The position numbers were made by a program, and so were the translations under genes. The notes beneath the pieces were generated by a model. That model made no database searches. It was given only the letters and a program-made list of their open reading frames with translations, and was not told the DNA's origin. Positions 33,182 to 40,179 of a DNA stretch of 64,000 bases are shown in pieces. Source of the DNA: SURF-55 sp040755195 (GTDB taxonomy: Bacteria > Bacillota > Desulfotomaculia > Desulfotomaculales > Ammonificaceae); NCBI GenBank assembly GCA_040755195.1, contig JBFMBL010000006.1, forward strand, positions 1 through 64,000. Direction: 5' to 3'. Each line of letters starts with the position of its first letter. Within the stretch, counting starts at the first letter, position 1.

Positions 33182-33988
33182 ATGCGGAAATTCTGTTTTT
33201 CTTCAATAATGTTGTTAACGCTGTTGTTTGCATTAACCAACATTGCCGGAGCCGCTGTTAAAGTTGCACCCGAGAGCATCGGGGTTGGTCTGAATTTTTC
33301 GGGAAGTACCGTAACGGTTACCGGTGCGGCGCCTGCCGGCAGTGAGATCTGCATCCGGGTGACTTCCTCCCCGGTACGCGTTCCCTTGAACCGCCAGGGA
33401 AAAGTGGCCGGTTTTTGGATGAGCGTCGAGAAGGCGGTTATCGAAGGGGTGCCCAAGGTCTACCAGGTTTATACCTCTTCCAGCCTTAAGAACTTCCCCG
33501 AATCCCTGCGGCAGAATTTAAACGGTTATCAGGACGCAACGGTTAACGCCAAAGTGACCGAGAAAAAGGAAGAGGGCGAGCGGTCGCTCTCTGCCGGCGA
33601 AGCGCAGCCCTTTCTTACTTCGCTTGTGGATATGTACCGGAAAAAGGGGTTGTACGCCGTCCACGAGGGCAAGGTGGAAGTTGCGAACGGCCGTTTTACG
33701 GCCCGGATAGCAGTGCCTGCGGGTACGCCGCAGGGGAAAATCGACATTAATGCTTTCGCGTTCAAGGGCGGACAGGTGATAGCCCGGGAAAACACCTCTT
33801 TCACTGTCGAAAGTACAGGAATGGTTCGCTGGCTGCGGGTGCTTTCCGGAACCGACGGCCCTGTTTACGGGGGGGTTTCGGTGATGATCGCCCTGTTTGC
33901 CGGCTTGGTGGTGGGCATGTCTTTCGCCTTCCTGGATCGGCTGCTGGCGAAAGGCCGGGCTGACGGCGCGGGTGCCCATGCTCATTAG
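33182..33988 (+). CDS. TIGR02186-like exported membrane-anchored protein
   Basis: A 268-residue protein with a signal peptide (about 1-24, cut near IAGA), a large beta-rich extracytoplasmic domain and one C-terminal helix at about 235-256. The pattern (VAPESIGVGLNFSGSTVTVTGAAP at the mature start, VYTSSSLKNF later) fits the TIGR02186 family, usually found beside TSUP exporters. It may help the exporter on the outer face; this is inference. The stop is about 80 bp before a terminator-like hairpin. Confidence 0.82.
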   Translation: MRKFCFSSIMLLTLLFALTNIAGAAVKVAPESIGVGLNFSGSTVTVTGAAPAGSEICIRVTSSPVRVPLNRQGKVAGFWMSVEKAVIEGVPKVYQVYTSSSLKNFPESLRQNLNGYQDATVNAKVTEKKEEGERSLSAGEAQPFLTSLVDMYRKKGLYAVHEGKVEVANGRFTARIAVPAGTPQGKIDINAFAFKGGQVIARENTSFTVESTGMVRWLRVLSGTDGPVYGGVSVMIALFAGLVVGMSFAFLDRLLAKGRADGAGAHAH

Positions 33989-34068
33989 TGCCTTATCCCA
34001 GTCACGGAAAGGTTTCGGGGCGTGAGAATAAATACTGTGCGCCCCGGTGGTATTACCATCGTGAAAAT

Positions 34069-34120
34069 CCGGGGTTGGAGAGACGCAGGAAATCCATGTC
34101 TCTACCAATCCCGGCTTTTC
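34069..34120 (+). terminator. Long hairpin after the TSUP operon
   Basis: An arm beginning CCGGGGTTGG (34069-34084) pairs with GTCTCTACCAATCCCGG (34098-34114) with one bulge, followed by CTTTTC. It probably ends the TSUP transcript and separates it from the sensor kinase gene. Confidence 0.6.
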
Positions 34121-34273
34121 TGTGAAGACAAGGACCCGTCGCTCTTATGTTTAAAAAGGTACCATGGCCGAAAAAGGCTAATTATCCTCGATTTTAAGTC
34201 TTGTCTTAATAATTAAACTGATATAGGATTCAGTGTGTGAACTTCCATTAGTCCTAGAAGGAAGGCTAGCCTT

Positions 34274-36094
34274 TTGCGGGTTTCTTTAAATTTCGGCCGC
34301 CAGATACTGGTTCTGGTAACCATCCTTTTATTAATCCCGGTCGCCGTGACGGTCTTCATGCTCCAAATGATCAACAAGAGTGAGTCCGCCCTAGTAGAAC
34401 AGCAGAAAGTGCGCTTGATGCGAGCGGTGGAACAGCTCGATGCAGGCCTGCCAACAGGCTTTGACACCATTCTCAAAGAGAACGGCGCCGATGAGACAAT
34501 GCCGGTGCGGGAGAAAGTGGCCATACTCAACAACGAACTCCGCGGGTTGCTGCACAAGGTTAAATCGGCGTACCCGGGGGCGGAGGTCGGTTTTTATTCC
34601 GCGGAACTGGACCGGATTATTGACGGTTCTCCCCAGCCGTATGCCGGCGAAAACTTCTCCAGCCGCCGGCGCCAGAATTTCCTGAGTGCAATGCAGGGGC
34701 AGGTGAAATCGGAATCCTTCGGTCCAAACGAGGGCGGAATTCTGGAGATTTACAAGCCCTTGATGCGCCAGGGAAAGATTATCGGTGCGGTCTGGGCTAC
34801 GGAGAGTCTAAGTAAGTTTGCCGCCCGGAGGCAGGTGATAGCCTATACCTCCTACGCCATTATTATGGTGGGGGTTCTGGTCGGCCTTGGAGGGGCGATT
34901 CTGGTGGTTCACCGTTTTGTGCAAAACGTGAACCAGGTCAAGATCGGTCTCCGTTCACTCCGCTACGATCTCGGACAGCCGCTTGTGTCGGCGGCGGGAG
35001 AACTCCGGGAGATTACAGACGCGATAAATGAGCTGGCGGCGATGCTGGTCCGGGCTCAGGAGTATACCAAGGTTATGCTGGCGACCATCGACGACGGTCT
35101 GCTGGTGGTTGATCTTGAAGGACGCGTGGTGCTCGCCAACGCAGCCATAAGCAAAGCCCTCGGGCTGGCTCCGGATTGCATCGGGATGCCGTTTGCCGTG
35201 TTGTTGCCTCAAGACGCGCCGTTTCACCGGTTTATTGAAGAGGCGTTGCAGAAGGGCTCGCAAACCCGGGATGTACCTGTGGTGTGGCGCTGCCCGGGGC
35301 AGGGTGAACGGCGTCTTCTGACCAGTACGGCTGTGCTTCTTTCAAGCAGGCAGAAGCCGATAGGAGCGGTGCTTCTATTAAGGGATGTGACCGAACGGTT
35401 TAAACTGCAGGAAGAAATGCGGCGCCAGGAGAAGCTGGTGGCCTTGGGGCGCCTTGTAATGGGGGTTGCGCATGAGATCCGCAACCCGCTTACGGCGATC
35501 AATTGTTATCTTCAGTTGTGGCAGAAGAACAGCTCCTTTCCGCAACAGCCCCTGGCAACGATGCGTCAGGAGGTAAGCCGGCTGGACTCCCTTGTTGAGA
35601 AGCTGCTTTACTTCGCCAAGCCTGCCGAGGCGCGTCCCGTGGTCTATGACGTCAACCATCTGGTTGAAGAGATTTTACCTTTCTTTAAAGATGTGGTTCA
35701 GGTATCTATACGGGCCGATCTCGGTACGGGCATCCCCCCGGTGTTTATCGATCCGGAACAAATGGGGCGTGTGCTTCAAAATATCATTTACAACGCCTGC
35801 CAGTCCATGCCCGGGGGCGGGTTGGTAACGGTGAGCACCTACCGGGAGGAGTCGGGGGATCACGTCGTGATAAGGGTCAAAGACACCGGTTGCGGCATCC
35901 CGTCCGAAAACATCCGGGACATCTTCGAACCTTTCTATACGAGCAAACCACGCGGTATGGGATTGGGATTGTCCCTGGCGAACGAGATTGTCGAAGCGCA
36001 TGGGGGCAGAATTGAAGCGGAAAGCGCTGTAGGACGCGGCACTAAGATGCGAATATACTTACCAGTGTTCAAAGGAGAGATCCAGCGTGGCTAA
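34274..36094 (+). CDS. Membrane sensor histidine kinase (AtoS/NtrB type)
   Basis: A 606-residue kinase. Helices at about 11-32 and 190-215 enclose an extracytoplasmic sensor domain of about 155 residues, followed by a HAMP-like linker, PAS (about 265-375), HisKA with VMGVAHEIRNPLTAINCYLQ (about 395-415) and HATPase with KPRGMGLGLSLANEIVEAHGG. The TTG start at 34274 has AAGGAAGG upstream. Its 3' end overlaps the sigma-54 activator gene by 8 bp. The pair stands just after the sigma-54 TSUP operon, so it probably senses the exported sulfur compound or its effect. Confidence 0.92.
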   Translation: MRVSLNFGRQILVLVTILLLIPVAVTVFMLQMINKSESALVEQQKVRLMRAVEQLDAGLPTGFDTILKENGADETMPVREKVAILNNELRGLLHKVKSAYPGAEVGFYSAELDRIIDGSPQPYAGENFSSRRRQNFLSAMQGQVKSESFGPNEGGILEIYKPLMRQGKIIGAVWATESLSKFAARRQVIAYTSYAIIMVGVLVGLGGAILVVHRFVQNVNQVKIGLRSLRYDLGQPLVSAAGELREITDAINELAAMLVRAQEYTKVMLATIDDGLLVVDLEGRVVLANAAISKALGLAPDCIGMPFAVLLPQDAPFHRFIEEALQKGSQTRDVPVVWRCPGQGERRLLTSTAVLLSSRQKPIGAVLLLRDVTERFKLQEEMRRQEKLVALGRLVMGVAHEIRNPLTAINCYLQLWQKNSSFPQQPLATMRQEVSRLDSLVEKLLYFAKPAEARPVVYDVNHLVEEILPFFKDVVQVSIRADLGTGIPPVFIDPEQMGRVLQNIIYNACQSMPGGGLVTVSTYREESGDHVVIRVKDTGCGIPSENIRDIFEPFYTSKPRGMGLGLSLANEIVEAHGGRIEAESAVGRGTKMRIYLPVFKGEIQRG

Positions 36095-37502
36095 ACTGGT
36101 GCTAGTGGTGGATGATGAGGCGGCGGTTCGTGAGGCTTTGCATGACGTACTCGAGGAATCCGGGTACAAGGTGGTGGCGGCGGCGAGCGGGAAAGAGGCG
36201 CTGGAGAAGATGGGCACGCTTAAACCGGATGCTGTGCTGCTCGACATCAGGATGCCGGAACTCGACGGCATAAGGGTACTGGAGATAATGCGGGAGCGGA
36301 ACCCGGCGGTTCCCGTCATCCTGATGACGGCTTACGGCGACACTCAGACCACAATTACAGCAATGCGGTTCGGGGCCTTCGAATATGTATTAAAGCCGCT
36401 CGATCTCGACGAGTTGCTGGCGATGCTCGATAATGCCACCCGGACATCCGAACCGGTGGTCCGGGTCGGCTCCTGCCAGGCGGCGCGGTCTGACAGGCCG
36501 CCCGGAGTGCTGATCGGGTGTTCACCTTCCATACAAAACGTTTACAAAACCATCGGCCGGATCGTCGACACAGATGTCACCGTGTTGATCCAGGGCGAGA
36601 GCGGTACCGGCAAGGAACTGGTGGCTGAAGCCATCCACTACAACAGTCCCAGGATAAACAATCCCTTTGTAAAGATTGACTGTACTTCGATTCCCGAAAA
36701 CTTATTGGAAAGCGAGCTTTTCGGCCACGAGAAGGGGGCCTTCACGGGGGCCCATGCCCGGAAGCTCGGGAAATTCGAGCTTGCGCACCACGGAACCGTT
36801 TTTCTTGACGAGATAGGGGATATTAATACAGGTATTCAAGCGAAGCTGCTCAGGGTTTTACAGGAAAAAGCCTTCGAGCGGGTCGGCGGGACGGATACCA
36901 TAAAGGTGGACGTGCGGATCATCGCGGCCACCAATCGGAATTTGGAGGAAAGGGTCAAGGACGGCTTTTTCCGGGAGGACCTGTACTACCGGTTAAACGT
37001 GGTGGAGATCGAATTAACCCCGCTTCGGGAGAGAAAGTCCGATATACCGATGCTGGTCGATTATTTTGTGGGAATCTGCAACGCCAGCTTTAATAAACGC
37101 GTAACAGGGTTGACGAGATCGGTCCTCGATATTTTTTACACCCACGACTGGCCGGGAAACGTAAGGGAATTAAGGAACGTTTGCGAACGTGCGGTACTAA
37201 TGGCCAGAGGTCCGGTGATTGTAGTTGAATGTATTCCGGACTACCTAATGCGGGCAGTAAAAGCAAAGCGGCAGGAGAACCAAACCGGGGCGGTGGTAGG
37301 GGTGAATGCTGCGTCCCCATCCAAGGGGCAGGAGATCCTGCCTTTGAAAGAGATGGTTGCCCAAACGGAACGGTCGGCAATAATCCAGGCGCTTAAGGAA
37401 CACAACGGCAACAAGAGCGCGGTGGCGCAGGCGCTGCGTTTGAACAGAACCACCCTGTACACCAAGATGAAGGAGTTAGGTATCTTGAAAGAAAACGCTT
37501 AG
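36087..37502 (+). CDS. Sigma-54-dependent response regulator (AtoC/NtrC type)
   Basis: A 471-residue activator: receiver domain (1-120, VVDDEAAVREAL and VLLDIRMPELDG), AAA+ domain (about 145-375) with Walker A GESGTGKELVAEAIH, the sigma-54-contacting GAFTGAH, Walker B VFLDEIGDI, and a C-terminal Fis-type HTH (about 425-468, NGNKSAVAQALRLNRTTLYTKMKEL). All key residues are present. It should activate the -24/-12 promoter at 31462. Confidence 0.94.
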   Translation: MAKLVLVVDDEAAVREALHDVLEESGYKVVAAASGKEALEKMGTLKPDAVLLDIRMPELDGIRVLEIMRERNPAVPVILMTAYGDTQTTITAMRFGAFEYVLKPLDLDELLAMLDNATRTSEPVVRVGSCQAARSDRPPGVLIGCSPSIQNVYKTIGRIVDTDVTVLIQGESGTGKELVAEAIHYNSPRINNPFVKIDCTSIPENLLESELFGHEKGAFTGAHARKLGKFELAHHGTVFLDEIGDINTGIQAKLLRVLQEKAFERVGGTDTIKVDVRIIAATNRNLEERVKDGFFREDLYYRLNVVEIELTPLRERKSDIPMLVDYFVGICNASFNKRVTGLTRSVLDIFYTHDWPGNVRELRNVCERAVLMARGPVIVVECIPDYLMRAVKAKRQENQTGAVVGVNAASPSKGQEILPLKEMVAQTERSAIIQALKEHNGNKSAVAQALRLNRTTLYTKMKELGILKENA

Positions 37503-37535
37503 GCGTTGAACAAATTATTGCATGGGGAGTTCAAA

Positions 37536-37976
37536 ATGGCGCAAGAGAAAGTTCTTCTCTTAATCGATAATACCGTGTATTCAGAACGGGCCGCGGCTTT
37601 TACGGTGAAACTTCTTAAGGCGAACCATGATTTTAAGGCTACAATGCTATTTGCAGGCACTCACAGAGAGATAGTTCCCGATGTGCCCGGAGCGGGCTGG
37701 ATCAGCGACCGGGAGTTCACCAAACTGTTTCAGGAGCGAGCGGAGACCGCTTTCCAGAAAGCGCTGGCCATATTTCAAAGGGAAGGGTTCGGCGTCCAAA
37801 CCCTGATGGATTACGGGGATCCGGTGGAGGTCGTCACCCGTCTCGTCAGGGAAGACGGGTACGGGCTCGTCGTGGTCGGGGGGAAAGAGACCGGTGACCG
37901 TCTGAATTACGTTCTAAGCAGCAATGCCTACCGTCTTACTCATCTCCTCCACATCCCTATGGTCGTGGTTAAATAA
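37536..37976 (+). CDS. UspA-like protein
   Basis: A 146-residue protein of the universal stress fold: N-terminal KVLLLIDNTVYSERAAAFTV, central LMDYGDPVEVVTRL and C-terminal YGLVVVGGKETG...LLHIPMVVVK. The ATP-binding glycine pattern is only partly kept, so nucleotide binding is uncertain. ATG 37536 with GGGGAG 7 nt upstream is preferred to TTG 37506. It follows the kinase-regulator pair by 33 bp and is probably in the same transcript. Its 3' end overlaps the opposite-strand transglycosylase gene by 8 bp. Confidence 0.8.
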   Translation: MAQEKVLLLIDNTVYSERAAAFTVKLLKANHDFKATMLFAGTHREIVPDVPGAGWISDREFTKLFQERAETAFQKALAIFQREGFGVQTLMDYGDPVEVVTRLVREDGYGLVVVGGKETGDRLNYVLSSNAYRLTHLLHIPMVVVK

Positions 37977-38595
37977 GGCGCCGCTGTGCCGGATGACGTC
38001 GGGCCTCGGACGTTGGACGTCGGACGTCGGACTTATTTTCAGGATACAGGTACAAGTATATCCGGTAGGTCCAAATGGTCTTCCGGACGAACTGTCTGGT
38101 TTCCGGAAACGGTATCTGGTCAATATCGGCGGCCTCGCCGGTCCACGTCCGGTTGGACAGCCATTTTTTCACGTTGCCCCGTCCTGCGTTATAGGCCGCG
38201 AGGGCGAGAACGGTGCTGTTAAACTCCTGCTTCAGGAAAGCCATGTACCAGGCGCCGAAACAGATGTTTCTTTCGGGATCCAAGAGCTGGGCGCTTGAGA
38301 ACTCTTGCCCTTGTTTTGCGGCTATCCAGGCCGCGGTTTGGGGCATTAATTGCATCAGGCCCACCGCACCGCGCGGGGATACCGCATCATGGCGGAAGCC
38401 GCTTTCCACTTTAACAATGGCGGTTACCAGCAGGGGATTCAGGTTGTTTTCGGCGGCGTATCGGAAAATGGTTTCCTTGTGTTTTAAGGGGTAATAATGC
38501 CGTCCTATTTGCTTTGGATTGATAAGAAAAACGGCAAGTAAAACGAGAAGGAGGATGACCGCAACGTTGCGTCTATTCTTCACCACTGATGCCAC
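37969..38595 (-). CDS. Lytic transglycosylase (SLT domain), repeat-extended C-terminus
   Basis: A 208-residue enzyme with an N-terminal anchor helix (about 9-25) and an SLT domain. The catalytic glutamate lies in IVKVESGFRHDAVSP; RGAVGLMQLMPQTA and ALAAYNAGRGNVKKW are the other signatures. It cleaves glycan strands of the wall. The natural end is near YLYLYPEN; the last 20 or so residues (SDVRRPTSEARRHPAQRRLI) are translated from the 7-bp repeat tract and its edge. GTG 38595 overlaps coaE by 23 bp. Confidence 0.9.
   Translation of the reverse strand: MASVVKNRRNVAVILLLVLLAVFLINPKQIGRHYYPLKHKETIFRYAAENNLNPLLVTAIVKVESGFRHDAVSPRGAVGLMQLMPQTAAWIAAKQGQEFSSAQLLDPERNICFGAWYMAFLKQEFNSTVLALAAYNAGRGNVKKWLSNRTWTGEAADIDQIPFPETRQFVRKTIWTYRIYLYLYPENKSDVRRPTSEARRHPAQRRLI
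37995..38036. repeat. Degenerate 7-bp tandem repeat (GACGTCG type) inside the transglycosylase gene end
   Basis: Units GACGTCG, GGCCTCG, GACGTTG, GACGTCG, GACGTCG, GACTTAT. On the minus strand it is translated as the tail of the transglycosylase. Confidence 0.88.
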
Positions 38596-39199
38596 TTTGC
38601 TCCTCTAACAGTTTCTTGTAAAAGAAGTTGATCTGATCACGGGTATGGTTGAAGCCGCCGCTGTTGTCGATTACACAGTTAGCGCGGCGGATTTTCTCTT
38701 CTTGAGGCATCTGCGAGGCGATTATCGCTTGCGCTTGCTCGGGCGATATCCTGTCCCGCGCAGCCAGCCGGCGGACAATCGCGTCTTTATCGGCAATTAC
38801 GACCCATACCTCATCCACCGTATCGGCCAGGCCTGCTTCGAGGAGAAGGGGTGCTTCGACAACCACCACCTGTGGCGGCGCCGTCCGGCGGCGGAACTCC
38901 TGCAGCGCTTCTTTGATAACTGCGGCAATCCGGGGATGCGTGAGCGAATCAAGTTGCTTTCTCGCGGCGGGGTCACTGAATATCAACCGCCGGAGCGCGA
39001 CCCGGTTCAGTGAGCCGTCCGGCAAGATATACTCCGGACCGAAGAGTTCAATGATTTTGGCTAAAAGTGGTTGACCCGGCGCGGTGAGTTGTTTCGCCAC
39101 AGCGTCGGCTTCAATGACCTCCGCGCCCAGACCCTTCAGGTGGCGCGCCACGTTTGTCTTACCCGCGCCCGCGCTGCCGGTAAGTCCAATAACCTTCAT
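38573..39199 (-). CDS. coaE: Dephospho-CoA kinase
   Basis: Last enzyme of coenzyme A synthesis, 208 residues. P-loop GLTGSAGAGKTNV at the N-terminus, LTHPRI and VVEAPLLLEAG in the middle. GGGAGG precedes ATG 39199. It belongs to the polA-mutM-coaE-transglycosylase series on the minus strand, an order common in Firmicutes. Confidence 0.95.
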   Translation of the reverse strand: MKVIGLTGSAGAGKTNVARHLKGLGAEVIEADAVAKQLTAPGQPLLAKIIELFGPEYILPDGSLNRVALRRLIFSDPAARKQLDSLTHPRIAAVIKEALQEFRRRTAPPQVVVVEAPLLLEAGLADTVDEVWVVIADKDAIVRRLAARDRISPEQAQAIIASQMPQEEKIRRANCVIDNSGGFNHTRDQINFFYKKLLEEQSGISGEE

Positions 39200-39221
39200 T
39201 CTTTACCTCCCTGTTAGAAAG

Positions 39222-39272
39222 GTACTGCGTTCTGCGTCTGTTGATATACTGTTCGTCCGACGTCCGACGTTA
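39222..39272. repeat. Degenerate 7-bp tandem repeat between coaE and mutM
   Basis: Units TACTGCG, TTCTGCG, TCTGTTG, then after one extra base TTCGTCC, GACGTCC, GACGTTA. Two word types are joined in one tract. Confidence 0.75.
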
Positions 39273-39293
39273 ACATCATACCTCAACAGTTAC

Positions 39294-40124
39294 TCATAAC
39301 TTTTCTTTCTGACATTCGGGACAGAAATACGTCCCCCGCCCGCCGAGGCGAATCTTTTGTACAGGGGTATTGCAGCGCGGACAGGGACGCCCCGCCCGGC
39401 CGTGCACCTTGAGGAAGTCCTGGTGGGTTCCCTCGCGGCCGTCAGCGTCAACGTAATTCCTGAGGCTGGTGCCGCGGTGTGCGATGCCTTCCTGAAGGAC
39501 TTCCTTAATGGCCGAATAGAGGGCGCTCGCTTCCCGGATGCTCAAATCGCTCGCCACCCGGTTGGGGTGAAGTCCCGCCCTATAAAGCGATTCATCGGCA
39601 TATATATTTCCAACGCCTGCAACCGTTTGCTGTTCGAGAAGCAACGGTTTCAACCGGCGCCTGGACTTTTGCAGCACAGCGGCGAGATAGTTCTCACTGA
39701 ATTCGGATTCGAGAGGTTCCGGCCCTAATTTGTCGAGCCCTGCCTGCTTCTTGCATTCTTCCGCCGCAAGAAGTGACACCCGGGCAAACTGGCGGAGGTC
39801 GGTGAGGCGCAGGCGGCCCCGGTCCAAATGAAACACCAGGTGGGTATGGCGCGGCAGCGGCTCTGTATCATTCTCCCAAATAAGCTGTCCCGTCATCCTG
39901 AGATGAACGATTAAAGAGTAGCCGCCGTCAAGACTGAAGAGAAGGTATTTGCCGCGGCGTGAGACTCCCAGGATTTTTCGCCCGCGGATTTGGTTTCTGA
40001 AAACCTCCGGAGAAGGTTTTCTTACCGTCTTTTCTAAATATACGGCGCAATCAATGATCGTTAATCCCGTAATTTTATCGTTTAACTGCCGTCTGATGGT
40101 TTCAACCTCGGGGAGTTCGGGCAA
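39294..40124 (-). CDS. mutM: Formamidopyrimidine-DNA glycosylase
   Basis: Base-excision repair enzyme that removes 8-oxoguanine, 276 residues. The N-terminus PELPEVETIRRQL carries the catalytic proline and glutamate, RGKYLLF the conserved lysine, and the C-terminus a zinc finger (CPRCNTPVQKI, CPECQ). It starts with TTG 40124 after a GAGGT site. It lies 55 bp after polA. Confidence 0.95.
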   Translation of the reverse strand: MPELPEVETIRRQLNDKITGLTIIDCAVYLEKTVRKPSPEVFRNQIRGRKILGVSRRGKYLLFSLDGGYSLIVHLRMTGQLIWENDTEPLPRHTHLVFHLDRGRLRLTDLRQFARVSLLAAEECKKQAGLDKLGPEPLESEFSENYLAAVLQKSRRRLKPLLLEQQTVAGVGNIYADESLYRAGLHPNRVASDLSIREASALYSAIKEVLQEGIAHRGTSLRNYVDADGREGTHQDFLKVHGRAGRPCPRCNTPVQKIRLGGRGTYFCPECQKEKL

Positions 40125-40179
40125 GGCTATACCTCAATCCTTTCTACGAGTGCGGTGATAAACTTCGTATAGACTTCAT

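Noticed and set aside
34022..34216. 64-residue frame between the TSUP operon and the kinase
   Set aside because: It covers the terminator-like hairpin and has no ribosome binding site.
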